A DNA stretch of 7,207 bases. It comes from JAZRUF01 sp045652405 (GTDB lineage Bacteria > Bacillota > Clostridia > Oscillospirales > JAAYXM01). This document shows, one piece after another, positions 1 to 7,015 of the stretch. Each line of letters starts with the position of its first letter. The first letter of the stretch is position 1. The notes beneath the pieces were generated by a model, which ran no database searches, had not been told where the DNA came from, and saw only the letters and a program-made list of their open reading frames with translations. Position numbers and translations under genes: made by a program. The DNA is taken from assembly GCA_045652405.1 (NCBI GenBank), contig JAZRUF010000051.1:1-7207 (forward strand), in the 5' to 3' direction.

Positions 1-2085
1 CTGCGGCACGTACTTTGAGCAGTCCGGATTTGCGCAGAAAATTTTCTTCTGTCCTTTTCCGCTGCGCTTATACATGGTTTTTCCACATTCCTCACAGCGT
101 TCCTTCTGCGGTACATCCCATGTCATAAACGTACATTCAGGGAACTTCTCACAGCCGTAATAGGCATATCCGTTCTTGGATTTCTTCTTTAGGATTTTTC
201 CGCCGCAATTCGGGCATTCGCCGGGTGTCTCCTCTACAATAGCCTTGGTATTTTTACACTCCGGATACCCTGGGCAAGCCAAAAACTTACCGAAACGACC
301 GGATTTTACAACCATATTGCGTCCACACTTTTCGCAGACTATGTCCGTAACCTCATCCGGTACCTTGAGTCTCTCTCCTTCCAATGCCTGCTCTGCGTCT
401 GCAAGGTCCTTTGAAAATCCGTCATAGAAATTCTCAAGTGTCTTTTTCCAATCCATAGCACCGGTTTCAACATCGTCAAGCGACTCTTCCATACGCGCAG
501 TAAACTCAACGTCTATAATATCCTTAAATCGCTCTACCATAAGACCGTTTACTACCTCGCCGAGCGACGTAGGCATCAGGCTTTTGTTTTCTTTTACAAC
601 ATATTCTCGGTCAACAATGGTTGAAATAGTCGGAGCATATGTGCTCGGCCGTCCTACCCCCTTTTCCTCCATTGCACGAATGAGGCTTGCCTCGGTATAG
701 CGCGCCGGCGGAATGGTAAAATGCTGCTCGGGCGAGAGCTTATCAAGCTTTAACTTTTCACCCTCTGAAAGGTCCGGAAGTGTTTCGGCTTCTTCCTTTG
801 TTGCAGCTTCATCGCTTCCCTCGACATATACTGCCGTATAACCGCGGAACGCTATAGCTGAGCTTGTTGCGCGGAAAATATATTTATCAGCGGATATATC
901 AACTGCGATAGTATCATATACTGCATTCTCCATTTGGCATGCGACAAAGCGCGACCAAATGAGCTTATAGAGCTTATACTGCTCATTTGTAAGGCTTGAA
1001 CGTATTGCATCGGGTTCAAGATGCACATAGCTCGGGCGAATTGCTTCGTGCGCATCCTGAGCGCCTTTTTTAGCCTTATACACGCGGAACGATTTAGGGC
1101 AATAGTTTTCCCCATATTTATCTTTTATAAAGCTGCGTGCCGCTCCTATCGCCTCTGTTGACAAGCGAAGTGAGTCAGTTCTCATGTATGATATAAGACC
1201 GGTAAGTCCCTGACCTTCAATCTCAACACCCTCGTAGAGCTGCTGCGCAATAGCCATTGTACGGCGAGGCGGCATATTGAGTTTTCTTGATGCCTCCTGC
1301 TGTAGAGTTGATGTTATAAAAGGAGGTGCGGGTGACTTCTGCTTTTGCGCTTTCTTTATGCTTGTAACCGTGAAATCCGCCTGCTCAACCTTTGCAACAA
1401 TCGCATTTACCTCCTGCTCGGATGCGGGTTCAAGCTTACCGTCAGAAGTTCCGTAGAAATAAGCTTCAAGGTTACCGCTGCGCGGAGCTATACGTGAAAG
1501 AAACGCATCTAAAGACCAATATTCTCTTGGAACAAAATCGCGTATTTCGTTTTCCCTGTCAACCACCAGGCGGGTTGCGACAGACTGAACGCGTCCGGCA
1601 GAAAGACCGCGGCGTATCTTTTTCCACAAAAGCGGTGAGAGCTTATATCCCATGATACGGTCAAGAATTCGACGCGCCTGCTGAGCATTAACGAGATTTT
1701 CGTCAATATCACGCGGTTTTTTCATGCTCTCTTTTACAACTTTTTCGGTTATCTCATTAAACGTTACACGCTTGGTCGTCGCATCGTCCAAGTTTAGAAG
1801 CTCCTTGAGGTGCCATGAAATAGCCTCGCCTTCGCGGTCAGGGTCAGTTGCCAGATATACGCCGTCGCTTTCAGCGGCAAGCTTGCGAAGTTCCTTTATT
1901 AAATCTCCTTTGCCCTTTATCGGCATATACTGCGGTACAAATCCCGCTTCAATATCCACGCCGATTTTACTCTTTGGCAAATCGCGCAAATGCCCCATTG
2001 ATGCCCTTACTTTGTACTTACTCCCAAGGTATTTTCCTATAGTCTTTGCCTTTGCTGGAGATTCGACTATAACTAAATATGACAT
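1..2085 (-). CDS. topA: DNA topoisomerase I (type IA), 3' end beyond window
   Basis: Type IA topoisomerase that relaxes negatively supercoiled DNA by nicking one strand and passing the other through. I translated 695 codons without a stop; the frame leaves the window at base 1, so only the C-terminal tail is missing (Bacillus TopA is about 690 residues, so probably little is lost). Toprim domain at the N terminus: VESPAK with Glu8, and the metal-binding DPDREGE at 81-87. Cleavage/strand-passage core: GRVQSVATR at 164-172, catalytic Tyr300 in LISYMRTDS, HEAIRP at 346-351. C-terminal four-cysteine zinc fingers: Cys584/587/604/610, Cys624/627/645/651 and Cys664/667/684/689. The ATG at 2085 has GGAG (2097-2094) 8 nt upstream. 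It follows dprA, a conserved Firmicute order; 128 bp separate them, so topA could have its own promoter, although I see no convincing -35/-10 pair. Very sure of identity. Confidence 0.97.
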   Translation of the reverse strand, partial: MSYLVIVESPAKAKTIGKYLGSKYKVRASMGHLRDLPKSKIGVDIEAGFVPQYMPIKGKGDLIKELRKLAAESDGVYLATDPDREGEAISWHLKELLNLDDATTKRVTFNEITEKVVKESMKKPRDIDENLVNAQQARRILDRIMGYKLSPLLWKKIRRGLSAGRVQSVATRLVVDRENEIRDFVPREYWSLDAFLSRIAPRSGNLEAYFYGTSDGKLEPASEQEVNAIVAKVEQADFTVTSIKKAQKQKSPAPPFITSTLQQEASRKLNMPPRRTMAIAQQLYEGVEIEGQGLTGLISYMRTDSLRLSTEAIGAARSFIKDKYGENYCPKSFRVYKAKKGAQDAHEAIRPSYVHLEPDAIRSSLTNEQYKLYKLIWSRFVACQMENAVYDTIAVDISADKYIFRATSSAIAFRGYTAVYVEGSDEAATKEEAETLPDLSEGEKLKLDKLSPEQHFTIPPARYTEASLIRAMEEKGVGRPSTYAPTISTIVDREYVVKENKSLMPTSLGEVVNGLMVERFKDIIDVEFTARMEESLDDVETGAMDWKKTLENFYDGFSKDLADAEQALEGERLKVPDEVTDIVCEKCGRNMVVKSGRFGKFLACPGYPECKNTKAIVEETPGECPNCGGKILKKKSKNGYAYYGCEKFPECTFMTWDVPQKERCEECGKTMYKRSGKGQKKIFCANPDCSKYVPQ

Positions 2086-2137
2086 AATATTTTCTCCGTT
2101 CTACAAACTTTAAATGAGTTATAACTAACAAGCACTG

Positions 2138-2186
2138 TGCAAAACGCAGTTTACACAACTAAAAACTCTGCAAACTATGTTTTACA
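2138..2186. repeat. Two 18-bp dyads, 31 bp apart, upstream of topA
   Basis: Two copies of TGCAAA-N6-TTTACA, at 2138-2155 (spacer ACGCAG) and 2169-2186 (spacer CTATGT), repeat with an exact 31-bp period. Each copy is nearly palindromic: TGCAAA and TTTACA are inverse complements except at one position. The flanks also match (CTSTGCAAA before, TTTACACAWC after), whereas the spacers differ. They lie 53 to 101 bp upstream of the topA start. Because the half-sites are complementary across copies, the same DNA can also form a nested hairpin (2137-2145 with 2179-2187, 2148-2152 with 2172-2176). The stem is AT-rich and has no following T-run, so a terminator is unlikely. A pair of protein binding sites on one DNA face is the better reading, by inference only. 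Confidence 0.5.
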
Positions 2187-2213
2187 CATCGCTTTTTAAT
2201 AATTTTATGTTTT

Positions 2214-3332
2214 TTACCACCCCGGCTCGCGCTTAAAGCGTTTACCCGGCAATTGGCAGACCGCACCGGTTATTTCCATAACAGTGAGGTTTGAGAGAAC
2301 ATCGGATGCTGAAAGTCCGGTTTTCGCTATTATGAGGTCGACGTGCATAGCCTCGTCACCTGAGAGCACGTTAAGAATTTTTTCGGGTATGTCCTGTTCA
2401 TTCTTCTTAAAAATAGATTTCTTTTTTGGCGCTATTTTCTGCAAATCAATTCTGTCTGGAAAAAGATGCGTATACTCTTTTAAAATATCCGCACCGGTTT
2501 TCACAGGCTTTGCACCGTCGCGCAAGAGCGCGTAGTTTCCGGCATTGATTGCATCCTCTACTGTTCCGGGATGCGCGAAAACGTCGCGATTTTGCTCGCT
2601 TGCCATACGTGCAGTTATCAGTGCACCGCTTTTTATCGGCGCTTCAATTACCGTAACGCCAACTGACATCCCGCTTATTATACGGTTGCGGGTGGGAAAA
2701 TTATGCGGCAATGCAGCAACTCCGGGCGGATATTCGCTTATAACCGCGCCTTTAGTCTCAATATCGCGGCGCATATTAACCGCGCTTTTCGGGTACATAA
2801 CATCGTGACCGCAACCCAGGACACCTATTGTAGGCTTTCCCGATTTGAGCGCACCGCGCAGTGCCGCCTGGTCAACTCCGTTGGCAAGACCTGAAACTAT
2901 GACACCGCCGCCGTTTGCTACTTCATTCCCCATAGCCTCAGCGCAGGTTAAAGCATATGCGGTACATTTGCGCGTACCGACCATAGCTATGACCGGCACT
3001 TCATCTATCATCGGTAATGTTCCTCTTACATACAGAACAACCGGTGGGTCGTATATCTCAGCAAGTCTTGACGGATACTGCGAGTCCTGCAAGGTCATAA
3101 TCTGAACCTTAAGCTCTGCGCACTTCTCAATTATTTCCTCGCATCTCTCCATTGACTTATCCAAGAGAAGCCTAAGAGCGTAATTTCTTATTCTGCATTT
3201 GCTAAGTATCTCGTCCCTATCCGCTTTGAATATATTTTCAGGCGCACCGAATGCCCGCAGAAGTTTTATCTTTTCCACGGAAGTCAACCCTTGATGTGAA
3301 GAAAGCCACACCCAATATTTCAAAGCAGACAT
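2214..3332 (-). CDS. dprA: DNA processing protein DprA (Smf family)
   Basis: DprA binds incoming single-stranded DNA in the cytoplasm and loads RecA on it during natural transformation; many non-competent Firmicutes also keep it. 372 residues, a usual full length. Residues 1-60 are the helical SAM/HhH-like N-terminal part. The Rossmann-like DNA-binding core covers about 80-290, with MVGTRKCTAYA (117-127), VSGLANGVDQAALRGAL (146-162), VLGCGHDVMYP (171-181), SEYPPG (199-204), FPTRNRIISGMS (212-223) and SGALITARMASEQNRDVFAHPG (235-256). Residues 315-365 form the winged-helix (DML1-like) C-terminal domain. The ATG at 3332 is preceded by AAAGG (3348-3344). It starts 24 nt after the methyltransferase stop, so co-transcription is likely, and it precedes topA as in Bacillus. 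Two usually conserved core positions are altered (Ala127, Leu158; see findings). Identity is secure; competence is not shown by this window. Confidence 0.96.
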   Translation of the reverse strand: MSALKYWVWLSSHQGLTSVEKIKLLRAFGAPENIFKADRDEILSKCRIRNYALRLLLDKSMERCEEIIEKCAELKVQIMTLQDSQYPSRLAEIYDPPVVLYVRGTLPMIDEVPVIAMVGTRKCTAYALTCAEAMGNEVANGGGVIVSGLANGVDQAALRGALKSGKPTIGVLGCGHDVMYPKSAVNMRRDIETKGAVISEYPPGVAALPHNFPTRNRIISGMSVGVTVIEAPIKSGALITARMASEQNRDVFAHPGTVEDAINAGNYALLRDGAKPVKTGADILKEYTHLFPDRIDLQKIAPKKKSIFKKNEQDIPEKILNVLSGDEAMHVDLIIAKTGLSASDVLSNLTVMEITGAVCQLPGKRFKREPGW

Positions 3333-3356
3333 ATCACTTTACACCTTTCAAATTTA

Positions 3357-4121
3357 TTATAAGCGCGTCATTTCCCACATGAGTATAGACGCTGCTACTG
3401 CTGCATTTAAGGACTCTGCCTGACCCGGCATTGGGATAAAAACCGCACCGTCAGCAAAATCGGCAATTTCTTTTCTCACCCCTGAGCCTTCATTTCCGAC
3501 TATCACTGCCGCGCGGGATAAGTTGAGTTTATCAGGCGATTGCGCATCGCGGTTTAGCATCGCGGCGTAAACCGGTATATTTGCCTCTCGGCATTTTTCT
3601 ATTGCATTTAAAATATTAGCCTGAAAAACCGGAACGCGAAATAAAGCGCCCATCGCGGCACGGACGGTCTTGGGATTAAAAAAATCCGCAGAGTCCTCCG
3701 CTATTACCGCGTCTATTCCAAATGCATCCGCGCCACGGATAATAGTTCCCATATTACCTGTATCCTGCAAGCGGTCGAGCAAAATCACTCTACCGCGCTC
3801 GCCTGCTTTAAGATTGGGGATTGCGCATGAGAAGAGAACGCCCTGCGGTGTCTCCACCGCGGATGCCGATTCCAATACACCCGGAGACGAAAAAGATACT
3901 TTTTTATTCTCAAGCCATGGAAGTCTTTCAAGAAGCTTTTCCCACACGTTAGCGTCTATCAATATTTCATGTATATCCGCACCTGCGCGATAAGCTTCCT
4001 CCAAAAGCTTGGGACCGTCGCACAAAAACTCCTGCTTTTCACGGCGGTAACTGCGGCTTGTGCCGAGCTTGCGCAAGTGTTTTACCAGAGAATTTGCGCG
4101 GCTTTCAATAAGAGGCTTCAT
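3357..4121 (-). CDS. TrmH/SpoU-family rRNA 2'-O-methyltransferase (YsgA/RlmP-like)
   Basis: SPOUT-class, SAM-dependent methyltransferase that places a methyl group on a ribose 2'-OH of RNA, probably 23S rRNA. 254 residues. The N-terminal 1-100 is the L30e-like substrate-binding domain (RANSLVKHLRKL near the start; FLCDGPKLLEEA at 32-43). The trefoil-knot catalytic domain has all three SpoU motifs: motif 1 LQDTGNMGTIIRGADAFG (118-135, Asn123 and Arg129), motif 2 VIVGNEGSGV (206-215, Glu211), and motif 3 IPMPGQAESLNAAVAASI (229-246, Asn239). Length and architecture resemble Bacillus YsgA, described as RlmP acting on the 23S A-loop and lying beside pheST there; here pheT is also nearby. RlmB is a possible alternative, so I give no symbol. 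The start overlaps the ktrA stop by one base (TAATG). The nearest purine tract, GGAAAGG, is too far upstream to be a strong ribosome binding site, so translation probably depends on coupling. Confidence 0.92.
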   Translation of the reverse strand: MKPLIESRANSLVKHLRKLGTSRSYRREKQEFLCDGPKLLEEAYRAGADIHEILIDANVWEKLLERLPWLENKKVSFSSPGVLESASAVETPQGVLFSCAIPNLKAGERGRVILLDRLQDTGNMGTIIRGADAFGIDAVIAEDSADFFNPKTVRAAMGALFRVPVFQANILNAIEKCREANIPVYAAMLNRDAQSPDKLNLSRAAVIVGNEGSGVRKEIADFADGAVFIPMPGQAESLNAAVAASILMWEMTRL

Positions 4122-4777
4122 TATAGTTCACGCAGCCTTTCCAAATCGAAATTGCCGCCGATGACCACCAAAACATCACCTATCTGAAACTCATAATTTG
4201 CAGGCGGTGATACGGTTACTTTATGCGCATCGTCGCCACCTCTCACTGCTATTACGTTTATTCCGTATAATCCACGAACATTTGTGTCTTTAAGAGTTTT
4301 GCCAAACCAACGCTCGGGGCAACTGATTTCCATGATGCTGTAATCGTCACTGAGCTCGATAAAATCTATTATATTTGAAGCTGCAAGGTTTTGGGCAACA
4401 CGCTGGCCCATATCGCGCTCGGGGAATACCACACGGTCCGCTCCGATACGCTCTAAGACTCGCATATGCAACGCGCTCTGAGCTTTTGCGATAACTGTTT
4501 TTACACCCATTTCCTTGAGCATGAGGGTAACTAAAACACTGTCCTGAATGTCGCCTGCTATCGCGACAACCGCGCAGTCAAAATTGCGCGCACCGATAGA
4601 GCGCAGTACATTCTCGTCCTTAGCATCGCCGACTACAGCGTGGGTTACGCTGTCAGCAACACGCGTTATTGCATCCTCATTTTCGTCAATTACCAGAACC
4701 TCGTTTCCGAGTTCTGTTAGCTCACACGCCAGAGCGCTGCCGAAACGCCCCATTCCTATTACGATAAAAGACTTCAT
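4121..4777 (-). CDS. ktrA: Ktr/Trk potassium uptake regulatory subunit (RCK protein)
   Basis: Cytoplasmic gating subunit that assembles as an octameric ring under the KtrB channel and opens or closes it in response to nucleotides. 218 residues from the start chosen, matching the single-RCK KtrA type (Bacillus about 222) rather than the double-length E. coli TrkA. RCK_N Rossmann fold: GMGRFG at 8-13, acidic end of strand 2 at Asp31-Glu32, GD at 50-51, and FPERDMGQRVA at 118-128, whose Glu120 fits the conserved inter-subunit glutamate. RCK_C domain (about 135-215) has the usual GINVIAVRGG strand and QIGDVLVVIGG near the end. In Firmicutes this domain commonly binds c-di-AMP, which lowers K+ uptake; that is likely but not provable here. 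I prefer ATG 4777 over an in-frame TTG at 4783, because the ribosome binding site is only 1 nt from the TTG. It lies 18 nt after ktrB and ends in a 1-nt overlap with the methyltransferase. Confidence 0.96.
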   Translation of the reverse strand: MKSFIVIGMGRFGSALACELTELGNEVLVIDENEDAITRVADSVTHAVVGDAKDENVLRSIGARNFDCAVVAIAGDIQDSVLVTLMLKEMGVKTVIAKAQSALHMRVLERIGADRVVFPERDMGQRVAQNLAASNIIDFIELSDDYSIMEISCPERWFGKTLKDTNVRGLYGINVIAVRGGDDAHKVTVSPPANYEFQIGDVLVVIGGNFDLERLREL

Positions 4778-4784
4778 ATTCAAA

Positions 4785-4788
4785 CCTC
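4785..4788 (-). promoter_or_regulatory. Ribosome binding site that fixes the ktrA start
   Basis: On the minus strand the sequence AAAAGAGG ends 7 nt before the ATG at 4777. The alternative in-frame TTG at 4783 would leave only one base of spacing, so the ATG is the start. Confidence 0.75.
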
Positions 4789-4795
4789 TTTTCTT

Positions 4796-6181
4796 TTAAC
4801 CGATAATAATTTTGCCCTCAGGATAGCGTATCTTAGCCGGACTTCTGCCCCTCATTGCAAGCCCGATGCTTATACTCAGAATCCCAATGCGTCCGAAAAA
4901 CATAAGAAGCATCTCAATTATAAGCGATACCGGGTGAAGCATCTGCGTAGCTCCTGTAGAAAGGCCTACCGTGGCTAATGCGGATAGCGCATCGTATATT
5001 ACATCCATAAGCGGGACGTTCTGAAAAAATACCATAATAAATACACATACAACAAGTAAAAATCCTGCAGTAAGTGCTAAAGACATTGCATTGAGAATCG
5101 CGCGCATCGGTATACGGCGACCGAATGCGTTCACGTCATTTTTTCTCTGCATTACGTTCATTGCTGTAATAACAAGAACACCAAAGGTCACGGTTTTAAT
5201 TCCGCCCGCAGTTGAACCGGGAGATCCGCCTATAAACATAAGCACCATGCTGAGCATTTTTGACGGCAGCGTCAATGCCACCTGGTCTATAGAGTTAAAT
5301 CCCGCGGTTCGGGTGGTTACAGACTGGAAAAATGATGCGAGAATTTTATCACCGACTGATAAGTTCCCTATAGTTTCTGGGTTTTGATATTCAAATAGCA
5401 AAAAAAGACCTGCGCCACCCAAAATCAATGCCACGGTTATAACAACTACAAGCTTTGTATGAAGGGCAAGATTTGAAAATTTTCTATTGCGATAAACATC
5501 CTCCCACACAAAAAAGCCTAAACCGCCAAAAACAACAAGTGCCATCAGCGTTATGTTAATTATGGGGTCGCCAACCACTTCAGTCATGTTACTGTAAGGC
5601 TTTAGCTGCCCCATCAAATCAAACCCTGCATTGCAGAAAGCCGAGACCGAATGGAAAATTCCTTTTTTTATTCCGTCAGCCCAGCCGAACATCCCCGCGA
5701 AGCGGATTGAAAGAATAATTGCTCCGCATCCTTCAGCAAATATGGTCGCGTAGAGTATATGACGCGTCAAACGTACTACACCTGATATGTCATTTACATT
5801 GAGAGATTGCGTCATAACCAGTCTCTCCCGCAGACCTATAGTACGGCGCAGAAGGAAGGAAAATACTGCGGCAAAGGTCATAAATCCCAGACCGCCACAC
5901 TGTATCATCGCCAGAATAACGCATTGACCGAACCCGCTCCAATAACTGTAGGTATCAACAACTATCAAGCCGGTCACGCATGTTGCGGAGGTGGAAGTGA
6001 AAATCGCGGTTAAAAACGGTGTCCATTCCCCGCTTCGGGAGGATATTGGAAGGCAAAGCAAAAATGCGCCCAGTAATATCAGCCCTAAAAATCCCAATAT
6101 TATACTTTTGCTTGGATTTATATTTCTTCTCTGCAGTATCCGCTCAAACATAAAGCGGCGCAATTTCCTGCGCAGATGCAT
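4796..6181 (-). CDS. ktrB: TrkH/KtrB-family potassium uptake channel subunit
   Basis: Integral membrane K+ translocating subunit (superfamily of K+ transporters), acting with the KtrA encoded directly downstream. 461 residues, close to KtrB (about 445). After a basic cytoplasmic N terminus (MHLRRKLRRF; residues 1-25) come four repeated membrane-pore-membrane units. The four pore loops with their filter glycines are visible: TSATCVTGL (Gly71), SAFCNAGFD (Gly186), SVTTRTAGFN (Gly294) and SALATVGLSTG (Gly406). The flexible intramembrane gate loop after the third pore is present as GGSPGSTAGGIKT (318-330). Arg431 in FFGRIG fits the arginine that sits under the filter in the last segment. The ATG at 6181 has GGGTGG 6 nt upstream; the alternative Met11 has only a distant AGGAA, so the longer start is favoured, less firmly than the identity. 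It lies 17 nt after the 242-residue membrane protein gene and 18 nt before ktrA, clearly within one transcription unit. Confidence 0.96.
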   Translation of the reverse strand: MHLRRKLRRFMFERILQRRNINPSKSIILGFLGLILLGAFLLCLPISSRSGEWTPFLTAIFTSTSATCVTGLIVVDTYSYWSGFGQCVILAMIQCGGLGFMTFAAVFSFLLRRTIGLRERLVMTQSLNVNDISGVVRLTRHILYATIFAEGCGAIILSIRFAGMFGWADGIKKGIFHSVSAFCNAGFDLMGQLKPYSNMTEVVGDPIINITLMALVVFGGLGFFVWEDVYRNRKFSNLALHTKLVVVITVALILGGAGLFLLFEYQNPETIGNLSVGDKILASFFQSVTTRTAGFNSIDQVALTLPSKMLSMVLMFIGGSPGSTAGGIKTVTFGVLVITAMNVMQRKNDVNAFGRRIPMRAILNAMSLALTAGFLLVVCVFIMVFFQNVPLMDVIYDALSALATVGLSTGATQMLHPVSLIIEMLLMFFGRIGILSISIGLAMRGRSPAKIRYPEGKIIIG

Positions 6182-6198
6182 TTTAAACCACCCTGCTC

Positions 6199-6927
6199 TC
6201 AGTTAATCAGTCCGGCAAGCACTTTAAGCACATTTACTGCCTGCTCATATTTTGGCTGAATTTTAGGATTGTTTATTCTCGAATCCGCCATTACTTTAAT
6301 GCCTACACACCATTCTTTTCCCGCCTCGTCATAAATTCCAAGCTTTTCGAATATTGGGCTTTTTTCTACCGGGATATAATACCCATTCTCCGAGCTGATG
6401 CCGAAACTTAAAAGAGGCTCCATGGCACCGTCTGCTACATACATGTCCATATATTCCTTATCCATTATGTAGAGAATAAAGCGGTCGTCAGCAAAACTTA
6501 CCATAAGCTTTTGTTTGCTTGCTTGGACAAACTCATCGTACTGCTCTGCACTTTTGCGGTCCTCATCAGAAAGGTCACTATCATACGCACTTGTGCACAA
6601 GGTCTGATATGCGATACTTACTTCCCCATCACCGTTTACATCATCTACATATGTTTTTATATGCTCTATTAGCCCTTGCTCCTGCTCGTAGGAAACGTAA
6701 TTATCTCCCGCGATTATTATGCCGGTATCGTCATTGGGTTGGTTTAGTATATCACCGATTAAGACAATGAGCATTACAATGCCAAAAAGTGCGAGCAGAG
6801 TAATCGTTTTGAAATGATACCAATACACATTTGTAAACCAGTACCAAAGCTTCGCACCAAAGGACAGGTCATCTCTCACACCTGGCTTAAAAACCTCGAA
6901 AAGACCGTTGTGATCGTTGCCTTTCAT
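6199..6927 (-). CDS. Uncharacterised single-pass membrane protein, first gene of the K+ uptake operon
   Basis: I do not recognise a named family. The product is 242 residues. An N-terminal cytoplasmic stretch (about 1-38, rich in Trp/Tyr: LWYWFTNVYWYHFK at 27-40) leads into one hydrophobic segment (about 41-60, ITLLALFGIVMLIVLIGDI), then about 180 residues predicted outside by the positive-inside rule. There is no lipobox or cleavable signal peptide, so it should stay anchored. The outer part is acidic and contains DVNGDGEV at 96-103, which looks like a dockerin/EF-hand calcium loop (Asp96, Asn98, Asp100). Only one such loop is seen, so it is not a dockerin domain. The ATG at 6927 has AAAGGGG (6941-6935) 7 nt upstream. 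It is first after the promoter and 17 nt before ktrB, so it is presumably co-expressed with potassium uptake. A role as an accessory or sensing protein for that system is speculation from position; it could equally be an unrelated envelope protein. Confidence 0.88.
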   Translation of the reverse strand: MKGNDHNGLFEVFKPGVRDDLSFGAKLWYWFTNVYWYHFKTITLLALFGIVMLIVLIGDILNQPNDDTGIIIAGDNYVSYEQEQGLIEHIKTYVDDVNGDGEVSIAYQTLCTSAYDSDLSDEDRKSAEQYDEFVQASKQKLMVSFADDRFILYIMDKEYMDMYVADGAMEPLLSFGISSENGYYIPVEKSPIFEKLGIYDEAGKEWCVGIKVMADSRINNPKIQPKYEQAVNVLKVLAGLIN

Positions 6928-6940
6928 ACGTCTACCCCTT

Positions 6941-6956
6941 TCACAACTTGCAATAG
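6941..6956. repeat. Partial second copy of the operator half-site
   Basis: TCACAACTTGCAATAG here matches TTACATCTTGCAATTG (6997-7012) at 13 of 16 positions, including the whole CTTGCAAT core. The cores are 56 bp apart. It lies between the predicted transcription start and the ribosome binding site of the 242-residue protein gene, touching the latter. The other arm of the palindrome is absent, so it is at best a half operator. Confidence 0.35.
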
Positions 6957-6980
6957 AATATAAATAGGTCTATTTTAACT

Positions 6981-7015
6981 TATATATCATAACATATTAC
7001 ATCTTGCAATTGCAA
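6981..7015 (-). promoter_or_regulatory. Predicted sigma-A promoter of the potassium uptake operon
   Basis: Two overlapping solutions exist on the minus strand: TTGCAA (7015-7010) with an 18-nt spacer to TATGAT (6991-6986), or TTGCAA (7009-7004) with a 17-nt spacer to TATATA (6986-6981). AT-rich DNA lies just upstream. Either would start transcription near 6973-6980 and give a leader of about 50 nt, too short for a ydaO-type c-di-AMP riboswitch. The -35 element lies inside the 28-bp palindrome. Confidence 0.6.

Noticed and set aside
96..334. Separate zinc-finger protein in the left part
   Set aside because: The four-cysteine fingers here are in frame with topA and are the normal C-terminal fingers of that enzyme.
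1724..2113. Plus-strand open frame of 129 codons
   Set aside because: It is fully antisense to the 5' part of topA and its upstream sequence, its product is a Ser-rich low-information sequence, and topA is certain in this stretch.
2138..2186. NrdR boxes upstream of topA
   Set aside because: The spacing is right for paired NrdR boxes, but the half-sites (TGCAAA/TTTACA) do not match the 16-bp ACAC...GTGT consensus.
5091..5387. Plus-strand open frame of 98 codons
   Set aside because: Antisense to ktrB pore and gate motifs; no recognisable domain and no credible ribosome binding context.
6519..6770. Plus-strand 83-codon frame, His/Arg-rich
   Set aside because: Antisense shadow of the 242-residue membrane protein gene, whose frame has a good start, ribosome binding site and operon spacing.
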